A stretch of 64,000 nucleotides of DNA from Przewalskia tangutica (GCA_029844215.1 CM056727.1:23039450-23103449); one strand, 5' to 3'. Counted from the stretch's first letter, positions 1 through 12,190 are shown. Notes: generated by a model from the sequence alone, not told the origin. Numbers and translations: made by a program.

Positions 1-3000
1 TGGGGAAATGGCTAATGAAAGTCCTAAGGAATAAGGGTGAAAAGACGTCATATTGTACCCTTAATGTTGGTTAATAATGGATTGTTTTATGGACTGTTTT
101 GTATAGATTGTGGGGCAGAATTTTACACGTCCAGTTAGGCGTGTAATCCCATTTGGTTAACTGTTGGTTGCGCCTTAAATGTGGCTTGTTGATTGATGAA
201 TACGGGCCTTGGAAAAGGTGGAAAAGTACGTAGAAACAAAGGAGGTGTTGCCCAAATTTCCGTAGAATTAGAGGGTCATTAGTTGGTATAAGTCTTATAC
301 TAGTAAGTATGATATTGATAGAAGTGATATCGTCATTATAGGTTGAAGTACTATGTGTAGCACATTCTACTTGGTTTGTGGAATAGCCAATAAGGTTGAA
401 GTACATTGGAGCGTATTGCTACTTGTCGTATGAGTTAGTCGTTAACGAGGTATGTGAACTTCTTCCTTCTATCGACATGATTATCCTTGAAGTATACTTG
501 CCTTGTTTTGGAGTATACATGACTTATTCTTGAAGTATACTTGTCTTGTTATTTGGAGTATACGTGACTTGTTTTCTTGAAGTAGTTGTCTTGTCATTAG
601 GAAGTATTCATGTTATTGATTTTTATGCTAAAGGTATGTCTAAAATATTCCTAAGTCCTTACCATGTCTTATGGGGGATGTTGGTAAGAGACGTTAGGAA
701 GTATTAGAAACGGGTATAACTTATTCACGGTTCAAATGAGTGTTAATTTTAAATGTATGAGTGACTTGGTTTGAAATGAATAAGTTACTTGAATTACTTT
801 AAATTTATGAGATTTGATTTAAAGTAATGAGACTTGATTTTCAAGGTTAAGAGACTTGTTTTAATTAAAAGATTGTGAGACTTTATTTTCAAGTTATGGG
901 ACTTGATTTTGAAAGTCGTGTGATTTGATTATATAAAGTATAAGTTAATTGATTTTGAAGTACATGATACTTGGTTTTGAAAGTATAAAGTCACTTGATT
1001 TTTGAAAGTTATAATACTTGAATTGAAAAGTACAAGCTTACTTGATTTTAAAGAAGAGAAGTAACTTGATTTAAAGGTATAAGTTACTTGATTGATTTAA
1101 AGAGAATAAATGATTTGGTTTGGAAAGAGTAAGTGACTTGATTTAAAGAGAAGTTACTTGATTTCAAAACCTTGAATCGAATTTCTAAATGTGTAGTAAC
1201 TTGATTTGAAAAGTATAGATTACTTGATTTGAAAAGTATAGATTACTTGATTTGAAAAGGTATGGATTACTGATTCGGAAAGAATAAGTAACTCGATTTG
1301 AAAAGTATGGATTACTCGATTTAAGGAGAATAAATGACTTGAGGTTGAAAGAAGAGGTTCTTGGTTTTAAAAGTATAAGTTACTTAAGTTTAAAAGTGTA
1401 AGTAACTTGATTTTGATAGCAAAAGTATTTTGGGATTCATTTTCCCTAACATTACATGATTTGAGTCTTCTTGTAAATAAGGGAATGTACATAGTACTTG
1501 GGGTTCATTTTTCCTAATATTACATGACATGATAATGTCTTGATTTGTCTAAGAGGAAAGAGGTGGTAGTGCTTTGGTTTTCTAAAAATGAAGTTTTTAT
1601 AACGGCTTTATGGAAAGTTTATTATAACAGTGTTGTGGGAAGTCAAGAGATGATTTAAAAAAGGGTTATATGGAAATCATGTGAGAATGTCCATGATTGA
1701 ATCCTTATTATAGTACATGAAATGAAAGTGTCTTGAGTTTATAAGTGAATGTACGACGGATGTACAATTGTTGTAATGGATCTTAATCCTTAATGAACTA
1801 TGTGATAGTGCCTTGGTGTATAAAATGAACGACTTGTTAGTGTCATGGATTTTCAAAGAAAATGATATGTCATTCTATTTGGGCTAATGAGTGTCAAAAG
1901 GTAATTTAAAGTGTACATAGTTGTTTGTGATAGCTTTATGTGTACAATCCTTTATGTTTACCCCGAGTCCCAGAATGGGCCGGGACATGTTGTACCTCGC
2001 ATGGTATTGTCTTGGTTATTTTAGAAAGAAAGATATGGTATCGTCTTAGTTATTTTAGAAAGGAAGACATGGTATTGTCTTGTTCGTTTTAAAAGGAAGG
2101 AATGTATTGCCTTGGTTGTTTAAAAAAGATAGTGCATTCATTTTGTCTAATGAGAGTTAAAGATTACTTAGCTTGCATATGTTGTTCATGATAGTCATTA
2201 GTGTTAGTGTTATAAGTATAATTGCGGGGTAAACCCCCAAGACATTATACATATTCTGTGGATTTTCTCTCCACGATGCGAGTATTACGTATATGCTCAT
2301 TGCGGGTCCGTAGGGCCTATGCGGGTGAAATAGTCCTATGCGAGGCAAAATTGCCTCATGCGGTTCCACATGACCTATGCGAGTGAAATAGTCTCATGAG
2401 TAGGATTGCATATTGATACTACGGGCGGGTGACCCTAGATTGATCATAAGCTTCATATTTTAAAGCATGTAAAGTTTACTCTTATTACTCTCATTGTTAA
2501 TAAGGCACAGTGTACTGTTAATTTCGTTATCATACTTCCCTCCTGCTTTATATTTGGACTGTACGATCTCCTTTACAGTACTTACAGTTTTACATGACTT
2601 TATTGTGTCCTTCACTAAAAGCCGGGCAGTATATTGTACGGTGTTACAGTGATACAGTAGTATAGTGAGACAAGGTACAGTTGGCTCTGATTTTATATGA
2701 CACGGTAGGATCTGGTATTTGATTTTCATACTTGCCCATTTCATTCTTGTGTACAACTATAATTTTAATATTGTACTTTATTTCCGTTTCATACTTGGTA
2801 CCTGTTGTACTGACCCTCTTCGGGGGGCTGCGTTCATGTTCGCATGTCTAGGTACTCAGTTGTGGATCCGCGAGCTTAGGATCCTTGTTCAGATTTATGG
2901 GATAGCTCCAATGTTCTGGAGCTTGTCATTATGGCTAGGTATATTCAGAGGTACGGCGGGGCCTTGTCCCGTCATAGTATTTGTCCAAAATCTTAGAGGT

Positions 3001-3218
3001 TTGTATTCATATGTGGGCTGGACTGGCTAGAGTTGTATTTACATTGTTGAACAGTGTAGACTCTTTCGGGTGACTTATATTATGGCAGCCTTATCGGCTT
3101 TGCCTTTGTTTAAGAAAAAAAATGAGTGTTATTTATCTTCTGCGGTTTATTGTGTTGTATGGATAGAAGGGTGCCCAGGTAAGGCACCAGTCGCGAGCCC
3201 GGGGTTCGGAACGTGACA
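1..3218 (+). mobile_element. Ty3/gypsy-type LTR, 5' end outside window
   Basis: The sequence ends at a TG...CA-type terminus (...cggaacgtgaca, 3218) and lacks long reading frames. Around 2800-2850 it has the block 'gtactgaccctcttcggggggctgcgttcatg', and around 2960 'cttgtcccgtcatag'. Both recur in the nested LTR at 7062-10302 (reverse strand), so the two belong to related large gypsy LTR families. The 5' boundary, and therefore the TSD, lies outside the window. It cannot be told whether this is a solo LTR or the 3' LTR of an element to the left. No protein domain was seen in it. Confidence 0.75.
730..1420 (+). repeat. Degenerate minisatellite inside the LTR
   Basis: A 20-25-bp motif of the form 'ttacttgatttgaaaagtata' recurs imperfectly dozens of times, with two nearly identical copies at about 1200-1255. 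An upstream 'gaagtatacttg' motif (about 490-600) looks related. This is a low-complexity expansion inside the LTR. No coding role is seen. Confidence 0.7.
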
Positions 3219-3220
3219 AA

Positions 3221-3490
3221 TAGCTTGCAACTATGTCATTTTATGATAGTTTTTATGATGAGAGTGTAACTGACTTTTGACAAGATTTGATAGACCGATC
3301 TATATAAGATTGAGCAATTCAAATTTAATAATTAATAAAGAACATAGTCAGTATGCACGTATTCTACAATATTGGGTTAACCATTTATAATTTTAAAATG
3401 ACGTAAATAGTGAACGACACTTTTATTGTAATCTTACAAAAAAATTACAAATAAAATTACCACTCATGATCAATATAACAATCTAGATTT
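3221..3490. repeat. Diverged direct repeat, copy 1 (left of copia)
   Basis: The sequence from 'cttgcaactatgtcattttatgatag' to 'caatataacaatctag' is repeated at 11918-12190 beyond the copia element, with substitutions and small indels throughout. It is host or older repeat sequence duplicated before the copia insertion. Nothing coding was seen. Confidence 0.75.
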
Positions 3491-3514
3491 TTTGGAAGGA
3501 GAATGTTCGTCATT

Positions 3515-3678
3515 GTAAGATGTTGGAATAATTTTCCTTAGGGACTCTTTCATTAATCACAATATATATAGTTTTATAAAGGTGATTCTTAATACAGTAA
3601 GAATCTTACGTTACCTTAAATACATGATACTAATAAATATAATATATACTGTGAATATTTGAAGAATATTCGCTAACA
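3515..3678 (-). repeat. Copia 3' LTR
   Basis: A 164-bp LTR matching 11418-11583 almost end to end, with a handful of substitutions. It is the 3' LTR because the element reads on the minus strand. The pol frame's stop codon (TAG) falls just inside it. Confidence 0.92.
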
Positions 3679-5408
3679 CACCCACTCAGACGGAGCGGGA
3701 GGAGGCCGAATGCTCAGGTTGGATCTGAAGTCTGTGAACAGTTGTCTGGGTAGTCCCTTTGTGAAGATGTCTGCATACTGATAAGAGGAAGGTACATGTA
3801 GAATTTTGACAAGACCACGTGTCACCTTCTCACGAACAAAATGAATATTCATCTCAATATGTTTGGTCCGCTGATGTTGGACCAAATTATGAGACATATA
3901 TATAACAGATATGTTATCACAATAGACTATAGATGTCTTACGCAATAGACACCTCAGCTCCAAGAGAAGATTCCGGAGCCAACAGATCTCAGCAACTACA
4001 TTAGCAACACCCATATACTATGCTTCGGCACTGGAGGTCTGATTATCTCCTAAGAACACACAATAGCCTGAAGTAGAGCGTCTTGTGTCCGGGCACCCTG
4101 CCCAATAAGCATATGTGTAGGAAAGTAACATGTTCTGAACGGAGGGGTCGAGATGCAACCCATAGTCAGGAGTGCCCTTAATGTATCTGATAGTACGCTT
4201 AAGAGCAGCAAAATAGGGTTCCCTCGAAGCATGCATGAACAGACACACCTGTTGGACGACATATGCATGTCGGGCCTGGTGAAAGTGAGGTACTGAAGAG
4301 CACTTGCAAGACTTCGATAGAGAGTAGGATCAGACACTGGATCACCCTCAGAAGCACTGAGCTTGGATTTTGAATCAACAGGAGTGGGCATAGCCTTGCA
4401 ATTTGACATCTTAGCTCTGAACACAATTTCTTCTGCATACTTACGCTGACTCAGGAACATAGTATCTGCAGACCTAGCAAATGATATACCCAAGAAGTAG
4501 CTCAGTTTGCCCAAATCAGTCATAGCAAATTCAGTTTTGAGAAGAGCAATAATGTCATTTTTCAACTTATCAGATGAGGCAGTGAGAACAATGTCATCAA
4601 CATATAATAACAAGTAAGTGATGTCACTACCATGATGAAAAATGAACAGAGAGGTGTCACACCTACTGCAAATAAACTCAGTCTGTATAATATACCTGGC
4701 AAACCGGTCATACCAAGCACGAGGTGCCTGCTTTAGACCATAGAGTGACTTTATGAGACGACAGACATAATGAGGAACATTATGATGAACAAAACCAGAT
4801 GGCTGATGCATGTATACATTTTCTTTCAAATCCCCATGAAGAAATGCATTCTTGACATCCATCTGATGAATCGGCCAATTCTTACCCATAGCAATGCTAA
4901 GAACAGTACGAATCGTAGTCGGTTTAACAACCGAGCTAAAAATATCACCACAGTCAATGCACTTCTGCTGATTAGTGTCATTTGCCACAAGTCTAGCCTT
5001 GTATCGTTCCAAAACCCCACTATCTCTGAATTTGTGATGAAAAAGCCACAAGTATCTGATCACATTCACCCCCTCTGGTATAGGAACAAGATCTCAAGTA
5101 TGCTGCTTAGTTAAAGCATTATATTCCTCAAACATGGCTGCATTCCAATTAGAGTCAAGTTTGGCCAATTTGGGGTTCTTTGGGAGTGGAGAAATGGTTT
5201 GGACAGACAGGTTAAACTGGACTTTAGGTTTGAAAATCCCGTGTTTGGCACGAGTTTCCATTTGGTGACTGGGGACATTGGGTGGTGGCATTGTTGAAGT
5301 GACAGGTTCAGAGGTTAGTTCACAGGAAGGGTGGCACCGCGATCGTCCTCGAGGACCGCGGATCTTGAGCGCGATGGAGGAGCATTGAACTCTCTGTAAG
5401 AGGGGCAC
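3673..5408 (-). pseudogene. Copia reverse transcriptase / RNase H remnant
   Basis: The RT domain lies in 4050-5069. It has the copia signatures 'VKNAFLHGDL', 'SLYGLKQAPRAWY' and the catalytic 'YVDD' box. A frame change near 4250 leads to the RNase H part (4018-4248, then 3673-4014), with 'DTRRSTSGYC' and 'KHIEMNIHFVR'. The normally aspartate-containing 'DWAG' motif reads Y-W-A-G, and a stop codon replaces the residue after 'SSAEA'. These are direct signs of inactivity. The segment at 5094-5408 is the poorly conserved linker between integrase and RT. Confidence 0.9.
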
Positions 5409-5508
5409 CGCGGTGCATCCTCGAGGGGCCGCGGTGCTAAAAGTTCTGCAGGAAGAGGGGGCTCACTGGAAGGCAGGAACCGCGGTGCATCCTCGAGGAA
5501 ACGCGATG

Positions 5509-7061
5509 TTAAATGTTCTGCAGGAAGAGGGGGCTCACTGGAAGGCAGGCACCGCAGTGATCAACTGTGGACCGCGGTTCTGAAGTCGAAATTTGGGTAA
5601 GCTGACTTAGAATGGTTGGGGATATGGCTGGTTCATCAAGAAATGAATAGTCTGGTTTTCGGTATTTTTTAGGATTCGAAAACGGAAAGATCGTCTCATC
5701 GAAGGTGACGTGATGAGAGATGTGAATTTGACAAGTGGACAAGTCATAGCACAGATAACCCCTATGGTTAGGTGGAAAACCGAGGAAGACACAGGGTGTA
5801 TTTCTAGGAGCCAACTTATGAAGGGCGGTGGAGGTAAGATTGGAATAACACAAACAACCAAAGATCCGTAGGTGATCATAAGATGGAGTCCTACGATACA
5901 GAATGTCTGTGAGGGTCTTGTTTTGTAGGGTGCTAGTAGGTAAAATATTTAGGAGGTGTTCTGCCATTTTGACAGCATAAACCTAGAAAGATGATGACAG
6001 ACATACATGAAAGAGGAGGGTACGTACCATGTTATTAATAGTGCGAATAATACGTTCAGCTTTACCATTTTGAGGTGAGGTATAAGGGCAAGAGAAACGG
6101 TACCATGCCTTATTGGGAGCAAAAGTTATGGAAAGCCGAATTATTAAATTCACGTCCGTTATCACATTGAAAAGATTTTATTGATTTTTCAAACTGTGTT
6201 TTAATAAATCTGTGAAACTCAAGAAATTTAACAAAAACCTCAGATTTGAATTTGAGTGGGGAAATCCATAAAAAATGTCAAAAGTCATCTAATAAAACAA
6301 GATAGAATTTGTGGCCTAGAGAGCTAACAACAGAAGAGGTCCATAAGTCAGCATGAACAATATCAAATGGTGAAACTGTAATACTCATTGAATACATAAA
6401 AGGGAGACGAGTATGCTTGCCAAGCGGGCAAGAAAAAAAGTTTTGGGCAAGTTTCCCATTTTTACACTGAATACATTGATTATGTCTAAGAAAGAAAAAA
6501 ACATGATCTCCTGGATGTCCGAGCCTGTTGTGTCAGGTGGATGGAGACAATGCAGCAAGGGAGACTAGTGGTTGTGTTCTGACAGCGGAAGAGTTGGTGA
6601 AAGGGTAGAGGTCTCCCACACTATTGCAGCGCGTAAGAATTCTCCCCGTATTGAGATCCTTCACAGAGAAACCAAAAGGGTCAAAATTAACAGAAACCCA
6701 ATTATTACGAGTGAATTTCCTAACAGATATCAATTTTTTAATAATTTGGGGTGTGTAGAGGACATGGTTAAGTGAGAAGGGTGGATGGAGATTTTTGATA
6801 TGTTTGTTACCATAACCCGCAATTGGAATGCGATGACCATTGCCAACAGTAATGTATTGAGGATACTTTAACCGAAGCAGTTGAGAAAAGTTACCTGAAG
6901 AGTTGGTCAGGTGTGATGTGGCTCCGGAATCCATATACCAATTATTGTCGGGCAGTTGCAGAGTGAGAGTATTGAAAGCTTGACCCAAATCAGTGGGTTG
7001 CATCTGCTGGACTGGAGGAAACTGTTGGGTCGACATCAGATGGGCCTGTTGAGGAGATAAG
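5509..7061 (-). pseudogene. Copia protease / integrase remnant
   Basis: 6533-7036 contains the aspartic protease signature 'WYMDSGATSHLTN' and the start of the GAG-pre-integrase region. 5983-6530 carries integrase core pieces in more than one frame: 'QCDNGREFNN' near 6150-6180, then 'YTSPQNGKAERIIRTINNMV' after a frameshift. 5509-5967 holds the integrase C-terminal 'RIFGCLCY' segment. The coding sequence is cut upstream at 7061 by the nested LTR and resumes at 10303. Confidence 0.88.
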
Positions 7062-10000
7062 TGTCACGACCTGACCCGATGAGCCGCGACCCGATGCCCT
7101 AATTGGACGTCATTACACTAACCCTTCACATAATCAACTGGCCCTTAAGGGTAATAGAAAATGTTGACAGCACAACGCTGCAACTATAACATATACCCAA
7201 AATAGGCGAACCGACAAGACTGCCTTACACAACTATCCAACCATCACAACAGGCTAGCCGACTAGGCTGCCACCAAATAGCATCACATAAGCAAAGGAGT
7301 AATCACAATAGGCAAGCCGGCAAGACTACCACTATATACGGGAACATCCCAAAACAAGTGCAACAATACAGCTAGCTCAACCGCATAAACGTTCTACACA
7401 AGTCCAAAACACATCTATCACCCACAATTGTCTACAGACCTCTAAGAGTACAATACTGACATATGACGGGACAGGGGCCCGTCGTGCCCAAAATATACAT
7501 AAGTCTGGAATGTAAATATCTGTACCAAAATAACTGGCTCCGGAACAAGGGAGCTCTTTAGCAGCGGTAGATGTCCTAAACTGGAGGGTCACCTAACCGA
7601 TCACCTGTACCTGTGGGCATGAACGCAACCCCCCGGGGAAAAGGGGGTCAGTACGATAGATGTACCAAGTATGTGAAGCTGAAAAAAAATACTGTAATTA
7701 AGATCATAACAGTTCAACGTATAACAAGAAGCAAGTATGAAATCAACTTAACAGTATAAATGTGTCTTACCAAATGAGAGTAATGAAAATCAGTTCTTAC
7801 CTTTTTCAAAATATGCAAATCATGCCAAAGTCATGAACTCATATCCTCAGGATATAATGGCACGGGACTCGAACCCGTCTAGGTACATATATATCACGGA
7901 ACTCGAACCCGTCTAGGTACATATATATCACGGAACTCGAACCCAAGTAAGTATGTATATATCATGGGACTCGAACCCAAGTAAGTATGTATATATCATT
8001 GGACTCGATCCAAGTAAGTATATATATCGTGGGACTCGAACCCACGTAAGTATATGAAATAATATAATGTCATGGGACTCGAACCAGCATCATGGAGAGC
8101 TAATCCATGGAATAATAATAAACCGGGAGTTGAACCCGCTTGGGACTCGAACCTAAGTAATATAATAATAATAGCCAGGACTCGAACCCGAAACATATAA
8201 TATAGTGCTGGCCCTCTATGTGAGAGACTCGGTGAATGTGTAATAAGACTTGACACGAGTAGATATAATGAGCAACTATATGCAATTAGAAATCATCTTT
8301 GACTTTCGATAATATCATCATAATAAGCTCTTTACTGAAAATCATAGGCACTTGTCATAACAATTTTCCTTTAAAACTAACTTTGTAGAAAATCATGTAC
8401 GTCCGCCGTACTTTTATTAAAATCATGTCAAATGAAAGTTTGTTTCACAAAATCATGCCAAAAGAGAGAAGGATAGTTTCACATACCTCTTAGTCGCTCA
8501 ACCAATGTAAAACTAGGATGCGCATCGTCTAGTACGTCAACGTATAATAATAATAATAATAAGAACATTAATTTTAGGACTCCTAACATAAGTTATTTGA
8601 ATAACGGCTTTCTTAATTTTATAAAAATTTGGGTAGCATCTCATCTGTTTATGTGCGTATCCACAATTAACCAACAATCCAAATCAACCAACAATCACAA
8701 CTATTTCAATATGTAATCTAAGTAGGCTTCATGCACTACATATACGCCATCATACATCCTCATTTCTCCTTACTCATGAAAGACAATAATTTTAACCATC
8801 AATGTGATTATCGCACCTATTTACCATATTCATGAAATTCTTAAAATGTTTTCATAATGTCTAAAAAGTTCTGTAACTCCTTTCTTGGTTTCTTAAATCC
8901 ATTTCATCTAGCCTCCCTTTATATAACTAATTACAATACCAAGTACCAATGCTTCTTTCAATTCTTAACATACAATTAGCGACGATACTAATAATAATAC
9001 TAACAATTAATTTGCACAAAAATAGCCCGTAAAGGTCACACAATGTCCGAGAGTTATCCATGAATTTTAGGCCATTAACATGCAACCATTTTAACTATTT
9101 TCTTAACTATTAAACCAACTTATCTTTCCAACAATCCCATATAACGAATCCATCTTTAATCTTCATAATTTCATCCATTTTTAATACGCAATTAGTGATG
9201 AAATTTACAACACAACACACGAATCCAACATATGCCCGAAACAACCCAATTCGGCTCACACCCAAAATTGACACATGCATTGTCTAAATTAAAGGTTTCT
9301 TCCTAACACAAGTCCATTACTTCAACTACAATAATATGCAACTTCAATTATAGCATAGAAAGAAGAATTTTTATACCTTAATTTAATCCACAAAACATTC
9401 CCGATTTTTAGCCACTGCTTTGTCAACTGAACTTGTAACGTCCATAACTCTCTACTCCGATGTCCTATTGATGAGCGGTTTGTTGCGTTGGAAACTAGAC
9501 TCGACGAAATTCATTTTAGGCTTTTGAAAAACCCAAAAACTCCTAATATACGAGGAGATAAATCCCTCCAAATTTGACAAAAAATCTGTCAGCAACCATC
9601 GATTTTCTGCCCATTTTTCTCCTCCATTTTCACACCTCTTTCAACTCCAAATTAACATGCATGTATTCTACCATGTTAGACCATCAGTTGTACATGTTTT
9701 TCTTCCTAAAGGTCTTGTTAAAATTTGACAAATCCCAGGCCTATTTTCGGCCAGCAAACCCGTGACCCACTGGTTGGGTTTCAAAGATTTTGCTTCCAAA
9801 TTGTAGAATGATTAATCATAGAATGGAGGTTGCTTGAATCTTGAATTGATTAGAGGAATGGTGTGATTTTTGAATTGAGAGGGGGAGGGAGTGTTCTTGC
9901 TCCTAGTTTCTAAGTGAAGAAGACAAGTGTGCAATGCTTAGGGTAATATTAGAATCCAATTTTCAGATTTACAAACATGCACTTTAGTCCCCCTAAATGT

Positions 10001-10302
10001 TACACTTTGCCCCTCTAATTGTTAACTTAACTAAATTAATCCCCCAAGTAATAAATCTTAGTCCCACTTCTTTTAATCTTGATTCCCGTCCCCTTTAGTT
10101 TCCGGAAATTCCATAAGGTCTCGCATTTTTCACGTCGTAATTCTTATAATATGTAATAATCCTTAATGGAAATATATATAACTTATCATATTAAATTCTC
10201 ATTGACGTGCTCGTAGCTTATGTAAATGTATCTCATATCCAGTATCCGGATCTTAATCTTAATGACGTCCTTAACCCTTGTCTTAACCTACGAGGTGTAA
10301 CA
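7062..10302 (-). mobile_element. Ty3/gypsy solo LTR nested in copia gag-pol
   Basis: A 3241-bp insertion runs from TGTCACGACC to ...GGTGTAACA, flanked by ATAAG (7057-7061) and ATAGG (10303-10307), a 4-of-5 TSD. No internal gag-pol is present, so it is a solo LTR left by LTR-LTR recombination. In its own (minus) orientation it begins TGTTACACC and ends ...GGTCGTGACA. It shares the 'gtactgaccc...ggttgcgttcatg' block with the LTR at 1-3218. It interrupts the copia frame between gag and protease, so it is younger than the copia insertion. Confidence 0.9.
7858..8192 (-). repeat. 34-bp tandem array with tRNA T-arm-like units
   Basis: About ten units contain (plus strand) 'ggactcgaaccc'. Units at 7867, 7901, 7935, 7969 and 8003 are spaced exactly 34 bp, and later ones are irregular (8034, 8077, 8126, 8144, about 8178). 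On the minus strand, the sense of the LTR, this reads GGGTTCGAGTCCC, which fits the Pol III B-box consensus GGTTCGANTCC. The first unit reads ACGGG-TTCGAGT-CCCGT, a 5-bp stem with a 7-nt loop exactly like a tRNA T-arm. The unit at about 8034 reads GTGGG-TTCGAGT-CCCAC. No complete tRNA is present. Confidence 0.85.
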
Positions 10303-10423
10303 ATAGGCCTGCTGGTGCTGGACCGAGGACACTGGGCCGCCACTGTTGCTGAAATTGGGCTTAGTTTGCAGGGCTGGACCGCCACTGTTGCTGCTGATTG
10401 TTCGACCACTGTTGAGGCGGCGA

Positions 10424-11342
10424 CTATTCTTTGATGATGGACGTTCGCCACCGCCGGCGCGATGGCGTGGGATTCCGCTTTCTTTTTCCTTTGTCGCGGC
10501 CCTTTCCTTTGTTTCCTTGTCCACGACCTCTGCTACCTCTGCCTCCACCACGGTTCGGCTGGTGGTGGTCCAGCGGTGGTGGAGCAGTGGTCGGCGATTG
10601 CAAGTTTTCAACGGCTAGTGCTTTTTTATTGTGCTCGTCCTGTTTAGCACGTCGTGTTTCTTCTAACAAAAATTGTGAACGCGCCTTGTTGAAAGTTGGA
10701 AGTGGATCAGCCTGTTGGTTCATTGCTGCAAGAGTGTCATATTCCCCCTTCGGTAATCCTGGAACAAGTTGCAAAACCATCTTAGTTTCAGACACATCAG
10801 TCCCAACATGAGAAAGTTGGTCTGCGATAAGTTTTAGTTGTTTGCAGTATTTTGTCATGCTGTTGAAATTCTCAAGACGTGTGTTGTTGAACTGCTCCTC
10901 TAAATACACAACCCTAGTATTTTTATTATCCTGAAATATTTCCTCCAGGCGTACCAAAAGTTCGCGTGCCGAAACACCTGTTTTCAGGATAGTACACATC
11001 AAATCCTTTGAGATGGTACCATATATCCATTGTTTGACAATAGCGTCAAGACGACGCCATGTTGAATCGTCAATGTCAGATGGGCGAGGGATTGACTCAT
11101 CAATACGGTCGAACACGTTGTAGGCACAAGCATAAATATAAAATAGTTCCACCCACAAAGAATATTGACAGTCTTCTAATAGGGACATAATTCTTGATGT
11201 TTGTGATAGCAAAAGCCGGATGAAAATAAGACTTTGAGAAAGGAAGTGGAGTGTCAACTAAGCCAGAGGTAGAACCAGTAGATTTAGGAGAGGTGGGAGG
11301 AGACATGATAACCACATGAGTAGAAATTTCAAGAAGAGACAC
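10424..11342 (-). pseudogene. Copia gag remnant
   Basis: The gag start lies in one frame (from about 11306, 'MSPPTSPKSTGSTSG') and continues in another after a frameshift near 11190. There it reads 'RIDESIPRPSDIDDSTW' and 'VVYLEEQFNNTRLENFNSM', typical of copia gag (UBN2/Retrotran_gag families). The C-terminus is basic and Arg/Gly-rich ('NRGGGRGSRGRGQGNKGKGR') and I see no CCHC zinc knuckle. The Gln/Gly-rich tail changes frame again before the nested LTR at 10302. Confidence 0.87.
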
Positions 11343-11403
11343 CGCGGTAGGGTGACGGGGTGGCGAGAGAGAGAGAGGGAATTTCTAGGGTTTTGAGATG
11401 TTA

Positions 11404-11417
11404 GGCTATTGATATCA
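11404..11417 (-). other. Copia primer-binding-site region
   Basis: Immediately inside the 5' LTR (minus strand) the sequence reads TGATATCAATAGCC. It sits where the PBS should be and is a partial match to the initiator-Met tRNA type site (TGGTATCAGAGC). It is probably mutated. Confidence 0.5.
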
Positions 11418-11583
11418 TGTAAGATGTTGGAATAATTTCTCTTAGGGATCTCTTTCATTAATCACAATATATATAGTTGTACAAATGTGATTCTTAATAC
11501 AGTAAGAATCATACATTACCTTAAATACATGATACTAATAAATACAATATATACTGTGAATATTTGAAGAATATTCGCTAACA
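11418..11583 (-). repeat. Copia 5' LTR
   Basis: A 166-bp LTR pairing with 3515-3678. It is the 5' LTR because the element reads on the minus strand. Confidence 0.92.
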
Positions 11584-11605
11584 GTCATTGCCAACAACTT
11601 TCTCC

Positions 11606-11675
11606 CACTCATGATCAATATAACAATCTAGATTTTTTGGAAGGAGAATGTTCGTCATTGCCAACAACTTTCTCC
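11606..11675. repeat. 70-bp tandem duplication at the copia insertion site
   Basis: The block 'cactcatgatcaatataa...ccaacaactttctccc' occurs here. It also occurs as a copy split by the copia element (3461-3514 plus 11584-11605). The copia element therefore landed in the first of two tandem copies. Confidence 0.8.
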
Positions 11676-11914
11676 CTCTGTTTTAAAATATCTGTCTTAT
11701 TTTTTTGGTCCGTTTCAAAATGTTTGTCTCTTTCCTTTTTTGGCAACTCTTTAATTCCAAATTTTCACATGGCATGTTAAGATCACAATATTAAAAGACA
11801 TTTTAGTATATTCTTTATATCTTTAATTTAAGATTACAAGATTCAAAAATCTTCTTTACTATCTTAAACTTCGTATCAAGTCAAAACCAGACAAACATTT
11901 TGAAACAGAGGGAG
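11672..11914. mobile_element. Stowaway-like MITE (Tc1/mariner type)
   Basis: The left end CTCCCTCTGTTTTAAAATAT and the inverted right end (reverse complement CTCCCTCTGTTTCAAAATGT) form a TIR of roughly 26 bp with a few mismatches. This is the CTCCCTC(C/T)GT terminus known from Stowaway elements. TA follows the right end, but the left flank lacks TA, so that edge may have been altered by the local duplication. It is non-coding and about 243 bp. Confidence 0.75.
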
Positions 11915-11917
11915 TAA

Positions 11918-12190
11918 CATCTTGCAACTATGTCATTTTATGATAGTTTTTTTTATAAGAATGTAATCGACTTTTGACAAGATTTGATAGTCCGGTCTAT
12001 AAAGATTGAGTAATTTAAATTTGAAAATTTGTTGTTAAAGAACATAATCAGTTTGCACGTATTCTACCATATTCAGCTTCATCTTTTATACTTTAACGAT
12101 GACACGAATAAATGAAAGACACTTTCATTGCAAGCTCACAGAGGTTTTACAAACATATTACCACTCATTGACACTGTAACAATCTAGCTT
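11918..12190. repeat. Diverged direct repeat, copy 2
   Basis: Counterpart of 3221-3490. It starts 'cttgcaactatgtcatttta' and ends near 'caatctagc'. It has lost the last part of the left copy. Confidence 0.75.

Larger units (their letters stand above)
3515..11583 (-). mobile_element. Ty1/copia retrotransposon, decayed, with nested solo LTR
   Basis: The element is bounded by short direct LTRs (3515-3678 and 11418-11583, about 165 bp, TGTAAGATG...CGCTAACA) and by a perfect 5-bp TSD GTCAT (3510-3514 and 11584-11588). Read on the minus strand the order is gag, protease, integrase, reverse transcriptase, RNase H, which is the copia order. Without the 3.24-kb nested LTR it would be about 4.8 kb. 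That size and the very short LTRs resemble the Ale/Retrofit lineage (inference). Frameshifts and stops interrupt gag and every pol domain, so it is not autonomous. Confidence 0.93.

Noticed and set aside
7858..8192. Possible tRNA gene cluster because of repeated GGTTCGAGTCC
   Set aside because: Only T-arm-like units repeat; there is no acceptor stem, D-arm or anticodon arm in the spacers.
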